The notes under the pieces: generated by a model
What the model saw: only the letters and a program-made list of their open reading frames with translations
Databases searched by the model: none
Told to the model about the DNA's origin: nothing
Program-made: the position numbers and the translations under genes
Assembly: GCA_036971615.1 (NCBI GenBank)
Contig: JAYKKR010000004.1
Coordinates: 186,001-250,000 of the forward strand
Direction of reading: 5' to 3'
Source: Amyloporia xantha
Taxonomy: Eukaryota; Basidiomycota; Agaricomycetes; Polyporales; Adustoporiaceae
DNA length: 64,000 bases
Part shown: positions 22,801 through 34,266 of the stretch, piece after piece
Layout: the number at the start of each line of letters is the position of its first letter
Numbering within the stretch: the stretch's first letter is position 1

Positions 22801-24480
22801 TTTAGAGCAGGTTTGTATGACCCCTAGAATGACTTGAATGGTGATTGGTGCAACATTGTATGCTGATTGAACTAGGTTTGTATGATAATTGTAGTGAGTT
22901 TGTATGATTGTTAGAGTGAATTTGTATGGTGATTAGAGCAAGTTTGTAGTGTCAGTACAATACATTTCTATGGTCATTGGAGTGACTTTGTATGATAATT
23001 AGACTTAGTTTGTAGGGTCATTAGAGCAACTTTGTATGTGGATTAGAGTGAGTTTGTATAGTGATTAGAGCAAGTTTGTATGGTGATTTGAGTGGTGTTG
23101 TATGCAGATTAGATTAAGTTTGTATGATCATTACAATGACTTTGTAAGGCCATTAGAGTGAGTTTGTATGGTTATTAGAGTAAGTTTGTATGGTGATTAC
23201 AATCACTTTGTATGCACATTAGAGTGAGTTTATATGGGTATTAGAGTAAGTTTGTATGGTGATTACATTGAGTTTATATGATCATTAGAGTGACTTGTAT
23301 AGTCAATACAATATGATTCTATGGTGATTAGGGTGAGTTTGTAGTGATACTAGAGTAAGTTTGTATGGTCATTACAATCACTTTGTATGGGGATTAGAGT
23401 AAGTTTGTATGTGGACTAGAGTAAGTTTGTATGGTAATTATAGTGAGTTTATATGGTCATTAGAATAAGTTTGTATGGTGATTACATTGAGTTTATATGA
23501 TCATTAGAATGACTTGTATAGTCAATACAATATGATTCTATGGTGATTAGGGTGAACTAGAGTAACTTTATATGATCATTAGAGTCAGATTCAATGGTGA
23601 TTAGTGTAGGTTTGTATGATACTTATGGTGACTTTGTAGGGTCAGTACAATACATTTGAATGATAATTAGGATAAGTTTGTATGGTTAGTAGGATGAGTT
23701 TGTGTGGTGATTCCAGTGAGTTTGTAGTGCCATTAGAGCAAATATGTATGGTCATTACACTGACTTTGAATGCAAAGGTGTCTGATATGACTTTCAAATG
23801 GTAATTAGAGCAAATTTGTAATGTCATTACAAAGTGGGTGAAATACATAATGGTCCCATTTGAAAGGCAGGATTGACTTGATAAGTAAATGTTGTAATGA
23901 CATTAGAAAGGTTTTTATGTGGTTAGTGTGGAAAATCACTTTTATATTCCATCAGATAGAACCTACTTACTTCATTAGGAAAAGTTGTAATGTTTGTATT
24001 GGAATTCTCAATACTTACTGAGATATGGCTGTTGTAAGATTTGGTGAATAAATGGCATTGTTATAGCTAGAGCAGGTTTGCATTGCGGTTAGAGTGAATA
24101 TGTATGGTCTCAAAAGCAAGTCTGTATGGTCAAGAGCAAGCTGATGTAATCATGAGGATGACTTCGTACTCTCATTAGAGTGAGTTTGTAATGTTATTAC
24201 AAAATGTGAAAAATAGATAGTAGGCTCATTTGATAGAGAATGTTCACTTTGTAAGTAAATGTTGTAATGACACTACAAGAGTTTCTAATGGGTTAGGGTC
24301 AAAATCACTTTTACACTCCATCAGACAGAACTCACTTACTTCATTAGGAAATGTTGTACTGGTTGTATTGAGATTCTCAATATTCACTGACATACACCTG
24401 TATCAAGATCCAGTTTCAATTTTTCTAATGTCTTTGCAGTCTGTTTCTATGACTGTTGCCATGTGCTTGTAAAGTTAATA
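22801..24480. repeat. AT-rich degenerate minisatellite, period about 20-22 bp
   Basis: Most of 22800-23760 is made of imperfect repeats of the type TTTGTATGGTGATTAGAGTGAG. The motif becomes sparser to 24480. Two longer segments, around 23860-24060 and 24220-24420, resemble each other (AAATGTTGTAATGACA.TA, then AATCACTTTTA.A.TCCATCAGA). No gene is supported. Confidence 0.8.
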
Positions 24481-24691
24481 TAGTAGGTTGGTACACTTAT
24501 TGGGATTAGTTTTCAGAGCCATCAGATTGTCTCTATTAGTTTGTAGAGTCAATGTCTGAAGAGTAATCAGAGGCAAGTGATCCAATTGTAATGAAAATCT
24601 TATATTATTAAACCTTGTGGGGCAATAATGGAAGACAGCACTTCAAAATCCTCAGGAATCATCCTGCCATTTATTGGCCCGCTCCCACCAA
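24481..24691. other. No recognisable feature
   Basis: AT-rich sequence without an exon or clear repeat. Confidence 0.3.
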
Positions 24692-25132
24692 GTTGCCTGA
24701 AGGCATGTTAGTCAGCATCGCTAGCCGTGCATCTGGTAAACGTACTCACCGAGACAAATGTCTCCATCTCCTCCATCTCCTCACTCTTGCCTTGAGTGTC
24801 CTCATCCATGTCATCATCTTCTGGCAGCGGCAAGGGCCTTCGTCTTTCCCTTTCCCTTCTCTGTCGACGATCCCGCTTTTGCCTTTGACTGTGTCTGCCT
24901 GGCGTCATCATCCTTTCCTGCAGAAGACTTGCACAATCACCAACTTATGTATACCTGGTGCACCAAACAGCGGATAAGCCCCCAGACCTGTTATGCACCA
25001 GGCAGGCTATCTGCCTGCACCCTGGTGCATCATCTGCAGGGTCTTCGCCGGTCCCTCCGGGGCTCCTAGCCTTTGCCGTGGGCTCTGTTTGGCATCACGG
25101 CTTGGTGCTGTATATAGTAATACCACTGCAGC
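24692..25132 (-). repeat. Internally deleted inverted copy of the 42.2-43.6 kb segment
   Basis: 24692-24930 is the reverse complement of about 43393-43630 (exon and intron of the Zn2Cys6 gene, including GTGAGTACGTTTACCAGATG). 24935-25132 is the reverse complement of about 42196-42385. The intervening 1 kb is absent. The intron is retained, so the copy was made through DNA rather than mRNA. 24944-25132 is also the third copy of the 180-bp dispersed repeat at 38869 and 42196. Confidence 0.8.
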
Positions 25133-28100
25133 ACTTGTTTAATAGCTTAATCCGCATGCATTTTATTAAATTTCGGCTACTGTGCTACAGATACATCTCT
25201 GCGGGATCTTCAACGTCAGGATACCCAAATAGGGAATTGCGCGGGGCCTCAATGTTGTCAGCATCCTCGTCGTCATCCTCGTTGTTGCCCCCGTCAGTTC
25301 TGCACAGCTCTGCAATGCCAGGACTAAGAAGCCATTCAGGCTCCAAACTACCACCTGCCTCCTCCCTGATATCAATCCATAACTTACGAAATTGCAGCCA
25401 CAGCCCATCGAAAATTGAAGCCTGCTCTTCTGCATACACAGATAGACCTTCTTCCAGGCAGGGATCAAGACCTACCCTGAGGGCCACCTTCCCTCTCCAC
25501 CAGCATGACTTCCACTCAAAATATGCAAGCACGCGCCGCATCTCCTCCGGTAGCAGTTTGACTTCTTCTCCCCATCGCCTGACTCGTGCCCTCGCCCGCA
25601 GCCACTCAATACGTAGGGCAGCATTAAGGGCTACATCGTCTCCGCCGTCGGCTGCCATCCATATCCATGAAATTTTTTTACGGCCCTCCACTGGGCCCTT
25701 CCGCTTGGATCTTCTTCGCGTAGTGTCTGGGTCATCATCTTGCATTCCTCGAATGTCCTCGTCATTGAGTACCCTGAATTCTCCTTGCCATGCACCACCA
25801 TTAGTGAGACAAAGTAGGGTGCCTCGTGCCCGACGGTACTTCTCAGCGCATGCAGTGATCTTGTCAAGGTGTGTGGTTAGCTGTTGGCGGGCGCGGGTAT
25901 TTGGGCCTTGGTGCCGAACATTGACATGCTTGTATTGCAGGAGGCGGTCCTTGACGTGTAACTTGTTGCGAAGATCTTCCAATGTGTCACAGCATTGTGC
26001 CTCGCGCAGCCGGGCCTCCTTTGATGCCAATGAGCTTGAGCAACCGGTGGCACGCTCAGCATGACTGAGCTCCGATGGCAGCAGGAGGTTGGCATCTTCA
26101 ACATGTTCAGCATCCACAAGACCTGTCCCACTGTCCAGCAAACGTCCAACGCAAGGCATGTAGAAGGCCTGGATCTCATGCAGGCGGGTTATGTTGCGCC
26201 AGAGAGCGGTCCTTCGCTCAACGAGGTGCAGCTCCTGAGTGGGAGTCGTCTTCTTGGCATCCTTCCGCAGACGCACACTGCAGGCAAATCAATATTTGAT
26301 GTACAGAACCGGAACGTGAACTCTTACAGCCGATCTTCAAGCTCCAGTGCGTTGGTGAGGTAGGCTGCCTCACTTACTTCTCGAGGCACGAGCAGCGAGC
26401 GAACACTGATCTCTGCCTGCTCTTCTTGAGCAATGGAGCGGCGAATCTGTGCCTCGGTAGGACCTGAATCAATCCGTGAGATAATGCCACGTCGCCAGTA
26501 GCATGAGGCCTACCTGACACCAGATTCTCATACGGATCAGCCAGCGTACGGTCAATCTCCCATGCGGAGACCTCCATCTCCCAAGCCTCTGTTGTCTCCT
26601 TCTGCAACGACGCCGTAAACGCAGTGAACATCTCGTCTTGCTCCTCGAATGCGTCCAGCGCCCTCACCAGCCGCGACTGCAGTGTCTTGCCTAAGGTGAT
26701 GACCTTCTGCCAGTTCGAATAACCCCATTGATCATCCAGCATGCCCTGTCTCAGACCAGGCCCCATTCCCTTCGTGCTGTTGGCGATCGGCTGGATTTGC
26801 CACCAGCGCCGCTCAATGCCCTCGCCGTCAGTCCGTCCGACACCCTCCATGTAATTAAGGGAGAACTTGTTGTGATCCTTGCGTTTATGCCCATACCAGT
26901 GCAGCTTTGGAATTGCATAGGTGATCGTTCCCTCCGGAAGTGGGATCTGCAGATGTGTGGGGAAAGACTCGAGCCGCTCAAGCAGGTGCACCGACCATTG
27001 ACATGCGATATCATATGTCACTGTCTTGCAAACACGCTTGTGATAGGTCATAGCAGATGCAAACACATAATCAATGTTCACATATCTTGGAATTGGTCAG
27101 GCCATGTAGGTAAGATGGTGCTAGTATTACGTACCTCTCTCCCTTCTGAAGGTCCCCGACACCTGTCTTTAGCATGAATTCATGCCGCCCGCATATGGTT
27201 GCACAGACCCCGTTGCATCATAGCCCTTTGAGTACTTTGTGTTGGCATGATCCAATGCTGCGAGCTCAGTGCATGTTGATATCTGAATGACACATCAATA
27301 GACAAGTCGTCTAGACAAAGAGAAGGCTTACCTCAGCCTGATTCGGGTGCTTAGCTATCTTGGACTTGTAGCCCTCATCCTCCACAAAATACGCCCAGCC
27401 ACCACCAATAACCGGGTTCTTTGCCTTGCTTGACACATTCCGACGCTTCAGCCGGAAGCAAGCATCAATTGCTACATTGAGGGCATAGAGGTATCGGAGA
27501 TTATCTGATACTGCCTCCCAGTTGTTCGGCAGGTTGATGCCAGGGATCGGACAGGCGGGGCATTCTACAGCAAGTTCACCTGGCCGCGTCCCATTCACAC
27601 CAGCCGGCTCATGATCTCGCCCACCCCGCTTGAGCAGTTTGAGATGTCGCCATTGATGGACGATGCGCATGAACGCCGCATAGCAATTCTTCAGTCTGAA
27701 CTGGCCACAGCCGTCTGTGACACGGGCGAGGCCCTCGTAGTAGTTGTACATGGAAATTTTTGCCTGGACGCTTTGAATATGGTAATGCTCCAGGAGGCGG
27801 AACATGAAAGCCGTTGCAGGCTCTGTGACCGTAGCTGGATAGAGTTCGCGGCGAAGTAATTGCTGGCGGAGAGAACCAACAGATCCCGCCCTGTCACATG
27901 CACAGAACTTGAGGCAGACATCGTGCAGGCCGTTTGTGTGCACGACGGTGAACATTGTACGGGTTTGGCGCGGAGAACAGCAGGCTGTCCCATCTGGATG
28001 TCCGAGCTGGATGACGAGCCCGAGATCTCGCAATGCAGTGTGAACAACATCAGGAAAAACCCCTTTGGCCCTAGGTTGACCTAGGAGTGACCTAGGCTGC

Positions 28101-28607
28101 CCTAGGGCACTCAGAGCACCCAGAGTACTCAGAGCACTCAGAGCAACCCAGGTTGCTCTTAGAGAAAAGTTATTTAGGTTTTGGAACCCAGGTTGACCTG
28201 AGTCAGACCTGAGGTCAGTCCTAGGTTGACTCAGGATATACCATATTTCAGTCTCAATATCCTTGGGATCACTTCATTTCACACTTATGAAAGACAGCAT
28301 ATAAATATATTCAGATATAATACAATACAGATGTGATACAAATAAATATAACATATATTTGTGAAATACTAGAAGGAGAAATATGCGAGGCACTTACCAT
28401 TCATTACTATCAATACAATATCATAACTTTCAGTAATGAGCTTCAGAAGCAAAACAACAGACTTACTCACATTACAATCCCAGACGGAATTGGAGCATAG
28501 GCAGATGGTGAAAAGAATTGTGAAGCTTAAGAACAGCTGAGAGATTGAAGTATGAATGGAAGATCAATATGAGCTTAGACATGTCCACTCACCAATTGCT
28601 ACAACTT

Positions 28608-28707
<100 letters not shown>

Positions 28708-29115
28708 ACACTGAGTACAAGTGATATCTGTCATGCACAGTGATACGTCAGCATCAGCTTTGAAAAGATGAGTAGACTTACTTTGTATTGTCACTGTATG
28801 GCTATAGCCAGTACTTATAAGTAAGACTATAGTTGGAGATGAAGAAAGAAGACACGCACCTATTGCCTTTCAGGTCAACAGCGTCCAACCAGTCCTGTGA
28901 AGTGTTACTCCTCATGCCAGCCCAGAGATAGCTTAGATAGTATAAGTAAGGCAACAGACCAGATGAGCACCCAGAAGATCAGAGAAAGAGATAAATAGAC
29001 CAGAGGCAGCCAAAGTAGAAGTGATAGCAGGACAGCAAAGGCGAGAGTGAAGGAGTTAGAAGAGAAATGAGCGCAGTGACTGCTGTGGAATGAAGACGTG
29101 GCGGATCATGTGAAT

Positions 29116-29181
29116 GTCATGTGACCTTCCCAATAAGGAAGCGTGCCCCGGCACGCTTCCTTATATGGAAGGTCACATGAC
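29116..29181. repeat. 66-bp near-perfect palindrome
   Basis: The left arm is GTCATGTGACCTTCC-CA-ATAAGGAAGCGTGCC (29116-29147) and the right arm is its complement (29150-29181), around a 2-nt centre and one internal 2-nt mismatch. It can extrude a strong hairpin. Confidence 0.95.
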
Positions 29182-30380
29182 CTTTAACCAGTGCATCATA
29201 ACACGCTCATTTCTTACATTTAAAGCCTCTGTTACCACAATATTGCTCATTCTATCCCTGGATCTGGTCTTTTGTATCAATTAGAATGTACAGAATACAT
29301 ATTCTAAGTGCCATACTGTGTCAATACCACCTTATCATTGCTCTTTTTCATAGTAACTATTTGTCCACTTGTATTCTCTATTATGAGAACAATTCTACTC
29401 TCAGATGTCCTAAGCACAGATTGCTGGTGGAGAAAAATTGTTCTGTCTTCATACTGCTCATATTCTATGATATATTTGTTAGTAATAGTTTTCACTACTG
29501 GTAAAGTGAATGGCTTAGCATTCAATTGACAAACCACTACATTTGGTGTAAATGGTTGGATACATTTATATACCATACTGTCTGCAAATATTATGACATG
29601 GTTCAGAGTGCAAAATTACACAAAATCATTGAGTAAGAGAAATGTCAAAAAATCTCAAAGCCACCCAAGTTGACCTGGGGTAACCTGAGATGACCTGAGA
29701 CAACCTGAGAAATCTCAGGTCTGCCAGAGTGACCCAGGTGAACCTAGAGCAAAAGTGTTTTTCCTGATGAAAGGTATATCCATTCCACCGCTACACGAAG
29801 ACTGTGAGTAAATCGCGATTGTCTCTGGCATGAGTCTCACCTTGACACGGTGCAGTGGGGAGCACAGATGCCGTGTGACGACACATGGCTCACACAGCAA
29901 TGGCCCAGTGAGACAGTCCATGCACCGGATTGAGGCCACATGCGGAGGAGTACCGGAAGGACAGCAGGGGCAGTTGGACTGAGAGAAGTCACCACGTCCC
30001 TCTGCACGACACAGCTCATCGAGGAATTCATCTCTCAGGGGAAGCCAGGAGGACATCAGATTGTCCTGGCCATTATCAGCATGCGTAGTATGGGATTCGT
30101 ACTACAAAAAGCACTCACAGAATTGTCATGTCGTCTGGCCGGACAATCTCCTAAGTCCTCCATGTAAACAATATCATCACCCTCTGGTAATGCGTGCCCA
30201 TGGAGTAGAGGATAGCGATACAGAGTCCGCGTGTCGAAGGAAGCGGCGTCGGTCGACTGATGAGCGGTCAACGGTGAAGTCAGTGGCTGGCTGCTTATTG
30301 AGGTCGGCCAGTGTGAAATGGTAGTCTTGCACGGAGGCACTGGCAGCAGCGTCGGTGTCACGCTTGCGCTTCTTCGACAT

Positions 30381-30572
30381 GGTGCACCAGCTGGCAAGAT
30401 AGTCTGGGAACGCGATGTTCCAACCATGTCACGTGACATGGACGTGGACGCGAATACAGGCTGGAAGGCCCCACCACCTGTCGACCTGTCGATGAGGGCC
30501 GCACATGCATGGCGGACCTGCGCCCAGCACACAGTGAGTTACCATTATTTGTGCCTGCCGTGCTGTGCTGTG
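30381..30572. promoter_or_regulatory. Shared promoter region between KDZ1 and TET/JBP-like gene 1
   Basis: About 190 bp separate the two divergent starts. A CATGTCACGTGACATG-like palindrome at about 30424-30439 (containing CACGTG, an E-box-type site) lies between them. A common regulatory region is inference. Confidence 0.45.
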
Positions 30573-32196
30573 ATGTCTAGCATGGATCCGACTTTGGAAC
30601 CCGGACCACATCTACAGCACAGCATTGCGCAGGGCGCGTATTACCTATTATGGACCAACGCTAATCACGCATACTCTACAGGAATGTCTCTACCTCGCAC
30701 AACACGCTCAGGCAGGGAGTATTCTCCGTGGTCCTTTCAACTCGGAGAGCCGCTCTATGCACCGCCGACTTTCGACCTGCCAGCAGAGCTAGAGACCGCC
30801 GTAGCGAGAGAGGACTTCTATGCCGCCCTCCCAGCCCTCGACCCCGACGATCTGACAGTTGGCACCCTTGCTCTCCCTGCAGACGCTACTAGCAGTTGAA
30901 TCCCTAGCGCATCCATGCACCTGCCCCCTGCGCCACCTGCCACCAAGGAAGCGTACCACCAGAAGCACCGTAGCCACGCACGTCGAAAGGCTGCCCGCGA
31001 CGCAGCACGCCAGCAGAATGACACTCACCTCAAGGCTGTAGCGGTGAAGCGGCGTCGGGCTGCTGCTACATATTATGTGCCAGCACCCTTGACTGCAGCG
31101 CTGGGCGAGGCGTGTCGTCGAGATCTTGAGGTGCGCATCGGAGACATGCAGGCAGAATCGACAGCACTGTCTTTAGAAATGCAGGACCTCCCAGTGGCTT
31201 CGACGGCCTTCATAGGACGGCGCCTGGAGAAGACGGCAGAGGACTACGTAGAAGAGGACCTACCGACATTCTTGGCCAAGCACGCCGACTTCGAGTACGT
31301 CGAGTGGGACGGCCAGCAATGCCGACCTCTGTTAGACAAGGACGACTGGGTCTTCGCTGTGCTGGCAGGCAAGCCGAGGGATTCTACTTGGGATGAAGTA
31401 GCGGCGCGAGCAGCTGACGCCATGCGAGCCACGAGCGATTGCTCATTCTTCGAGGAAAAGCGCAGGGTGCATAGGAGAGGCAACTATCCTGCGCTCTCTG
31501 TGGGAATTTTGTATGGCGGAGGACAGACAGTGAGTAGCCCCTCAATTGACGCTATGAATTCTCTGAACGCATCTGCAGAAAGTCGGCAATCTCACGCACA
31601 GTGCCAAAAACTTGGCAAGTCTATACTCCCTCCTTGATAACCCAGACGTCCGCAGGCTCGCGAACTTCGGCAACGGCGCCCTCAAGCTGTTCGCGCCACG
31701 ACTGTACGCCTACTATGCGGAAACAATATCGCGGCTACAGACACGGGACCCTCAGCTACGGCTCAACTTCAAAAACAACGTGTTCGGCGCCGGCTGTTTC
31801 AACTTTGGCCCTTGCGTGGTTAGTCACCCACATACCGATCACCAGAACTTGCCGTGGGGGTGGTGCACAGTCACTGCATTAGGGAACTTCAACCCAGCAC
31901 TCGGAGGACATTTGGTGCTATGGGACCTGAAGCTGGTCATCGAATTTCCACCTGGCGCTACGATATTAATACCCTCTGCCCTCCTTTTGCATTCAAATAT
32001 ACGCATTCGCGAGAATGAACAGCGCATGTCCTTCACGCAGTTTTCCGCAGGGGGTCTGTTCAGATGGGTTGAATGCGGGTTTCAGTCACAGAAGGCGTTT
32101 GAGGCGGCGGGAGGAAAAGTAGAGTTTGGATTGAATAGGTGGCGTCAGGGACTCGATATGCTGTCCAAATGGTCGGACCTCATGGCATGTACTTAG
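30573..32196 (+). CDS. TET/JBP-like 2OG-Fe(II) dioxygenase 1
   Basis: It starts MSSMDPTLEPGPHLQ, followed by TRSGREYSPW, a basic region (YHQKHRSHARRKAARDAARQ), then the catalytic domain across one intron (31530-31577). The domain carries GILYGGGQT, KVGNLTHSAKNL, FAPRLYAYY, FGAGCFNFGPCVV, HPHTDHQNLPWGWC (HxD at about 31831), GGHLVLWDL, FPPGATILIPSALLLHSN (second His) and RMSFTQFSAGGLFRWV (2OG-binding Arg). These are the features of fungal TET/JBP-family proteins that travel with KDZ transposons. TET enzymes oxidise 5-methylcytosine and JBP oxidises thymine; the substrate here is unknown. All metal ligands are present. A TGA at 30897-30899 interrupts the frame between the N-terminal part and the basic region. 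It may be a nonsense change (CGA to TGA), or lie in a weak intron, or initiation may occur at the ATG at 30915. Confidence 0.85.
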
Positions 32197-32435
32197 AACT
32201 CGAGCAATAGATTGTCAGACGAGCATAAGACGAATGTAAGACGAAAATAAGACGCGTGTAAGACGTGTGTAAGACGGTCTGTGCGTACTGTTGAGTCTTT
32301 CCAACATGTCTCACGTGCCAACCGTGGACATCAAACGTCTGCCTGCATCTTGCTCCTACGTGCCCTGTACCATCGCCTCGTCACATCTGGCCTTCTCAAC
32401 TATATTTACTACTGCTTCTTCTACATCCTCCTCTG
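32197..32435. other. Intergenic, with a run of AAGACG words
   Basis: About 32219-32275 repeats GACGAATGTAAGACGAAAATAAGACG-like words (five or six TAAGACG copies). The rest is the upstream region of the next gene. Confidence 0.5.
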
Positions 32436-33108
32436 ATGCGTTCGCTCATGCCTCAAGAGCGTAAGGCTGCTCGAGCAGCCAGAAACCACAGGTACTATCA
32501 GAAGAAAAAGTAAGTAAAAGGATTGCTCTTGCTGAGCGTATCTGACTCCGCCGCTTTGCTCTGTATTCACAGGTCTGGTCGTTCCCAAAGCCCATCTACT
32601 GCCCCTGCAGTTCCGCGTGGTCTGGACGTGAAAGGCGACAGTGATATCGACCGGTAAGCAGCCTTGTCATTGTTCACACTCAACATGCTCATTTTGTGGC
32701 AGCCCCGTAGAGGTTATCGTCATTTGCAATGGAGTACCTACTTGGCTTTCCGATGCCCTGCATACGTGGGGTTATAATGACAACATCGATCAAGCAATGG
32801 CCGAATTCTGGCACGAGTTTCACCTGGTGCAGAACACTGATGAGCTACGCGCATGGATATCTTTCAAGTCTGATTGGATTGCCACCGGTGACAAAATCTT
32901 AGATGACATCCAGGCGTGGGTGGCACGCAGGGCATTCCGCATGCTCCGGGAGTCTGACATCGCTAATGTTTGGTGCCAGGTCACTGGCATCAGCTTCAAA
33001 ATAAGCTCGCAAATTGCGGCTGTGGAAGTGCGGCTTGAAGCGCTCAAAGCTGGATGTAATCTGTCTCCACAGTGCCTTGCGGTGTGGCTTGCCCAGACGC
33101 ATACTTAG
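32436..33108 (+). CDS. Small protein with a basic N-terminus, about 190 aa
   Basis: Three exons join in frame: MRSLMPQERKAARAARNHRYYQKKK, KSGRSQSPSTAPAVPRGLD, and a third exon beginning RPVEVIVICNGVPTW and ending QCLAVWLAQTHT. Introns run 32510-32572 and about 32654-32702 with GT...AG ends. The first 25 residues resemble a basic DNA-contacting helix, but there is no leucine zipper afterwards. The remainder (about 130 residues) is tryptophan-rich and helical and unrecognised. It lies just downstream of the TET/JBP-like gene on the same strand, so it may be part of the same accessory cluster. Function is not assigned. Confidence 0.55.
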
Positions 33109-33271
33109 TGCATACCTTGTTGTTTGCTTACTTGTGGTCCACGCGGTGTAACTCACTTGTGACGTTTTTTAGGTAATGCACAGAGTATATTGTGCGAATG
33201 CTACATGTCCACTACCTAGAACTATGGCCCCACTACAGCCCTAACGAGAAGCTGACAACACCTGCTGGCAC
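33109..33271. other. Convergent 3' ends
   Basis: Short spacer between the small basic protein (plus) and the hybrid-binding-domain gene (minus). No feature seen. Confidence 0.3.
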
Positions 33272-34132
33272 CTAGTCACTGTCCTCACCGTCAGCGATGA
33301 CGTCCGTGATTACAGCTACTTTACCGAGCTGCTGTTGAGCCATAAAGTACGTCCTTGCGCTCGCGTCATCATCAAACTTGCGCATCTTGCATGATGTACT
33401 CGCCCCCAGCAATTCAATAGCTGTCAACCTGTTCATTTATGAGGGCATGCAAAAATACCGGGAGCAGGGATGCACTTACCGGTCGAAGTAGACACCAGGT
33501 TTGATTCCCCGGACCACGACCCAAGTCGGCCTACGCTGGCGAGGCAACGCCTCGGGCGTGGTTGGTGGTGGGGAAGTGCTGGAGGCTTCTGGCTCGGTCG
33601 AAGCTGTAGCGCTGGGAGCATACAGCACGACGGGACTTGGAGGGCGATGAGGGGCAGCAGGGTGTCCATGCAGATGTCGAGCATATTGAGGCAGACATTG
33701 AGGTTGGGCATCGTTGGAGGCATGGTTTGAAGACGAAGCAGCGGAAGATGTCGATTCACTGAGAGGCGTTGGTACACTTGGAGGGTGATGTGGCATGGGC
33801 GGTGGAGGGCGAACATGCGGGAGGACATAATGTTCAGGGCCATCCACAAACGCTCGGCGTGCTTGATGCAGATCACGAAAGGACTTGTACGCCGCGCCTG
33901 ACCATCCTTCTGTGAGGGCCTTGACAGTACCCCTGTGGCAGATGGTGAGCAGGGGACTTCTCCAAAACTGGAAAGCTCACCAATTCAAGAAAAGACCGGT
34001 CTCCCTGCCTTCCCAGATGACATATATCTTGTTCTTCTCTCCGGGCAGGCGGACACCATGGGGAGTAAGGCGCGGATCATTGACATTGAGGCTTGCGAAC
34101 ACATCGAGCAGGGGGTCTGTGTTGGCGGCCAT
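33272..34132 (-). CDS. Protein with two RNase H1 N-terminal (viroplasmin-type) modules
   Basis: The start at 34132 gives MAANTDPLLDVFASLN, then KIYVIWEGRE.GLFLNW, intron, GTVKALTEGWSGAAYKSF, a proline/serine-rich linker (about 33850-33540), then TWVVVRGIKPGVYFDR, a second intron, and RLTAIELLGASTS ending GEDSD at 33272. The pattern K.YVV..G...G.Y..W..........G..GA.YKSF is that of the small domain at the N-terminus of eukaryotic RNase H1, also called the viroplasmin or Cauli_VI fold, which binds RNA:DNA hybrids or double-stranded RNA. Here two such modules flank a disordered linker and no RNase H catalytic domain follows. Binding of hybrids or dsRNA is therefore plausible, catalysis is not. 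Stand-alone copies of this domain occur in mushroom genomes. The splice sites are clean and the frame is intact. Confidence 0.7.
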
Positions 34133-34266
34133 GAAAAGAGGTTGTCAATGAACTGGAAAGTCAACACGTCAACACGTGATGATTCTCGGACTACACCGAG
34201 GATGCCTGGTGCATGCCCACCACTGTCCTACTAGGCGCCGCCTGTTGGTCATTCTCCCTGGCTGCA

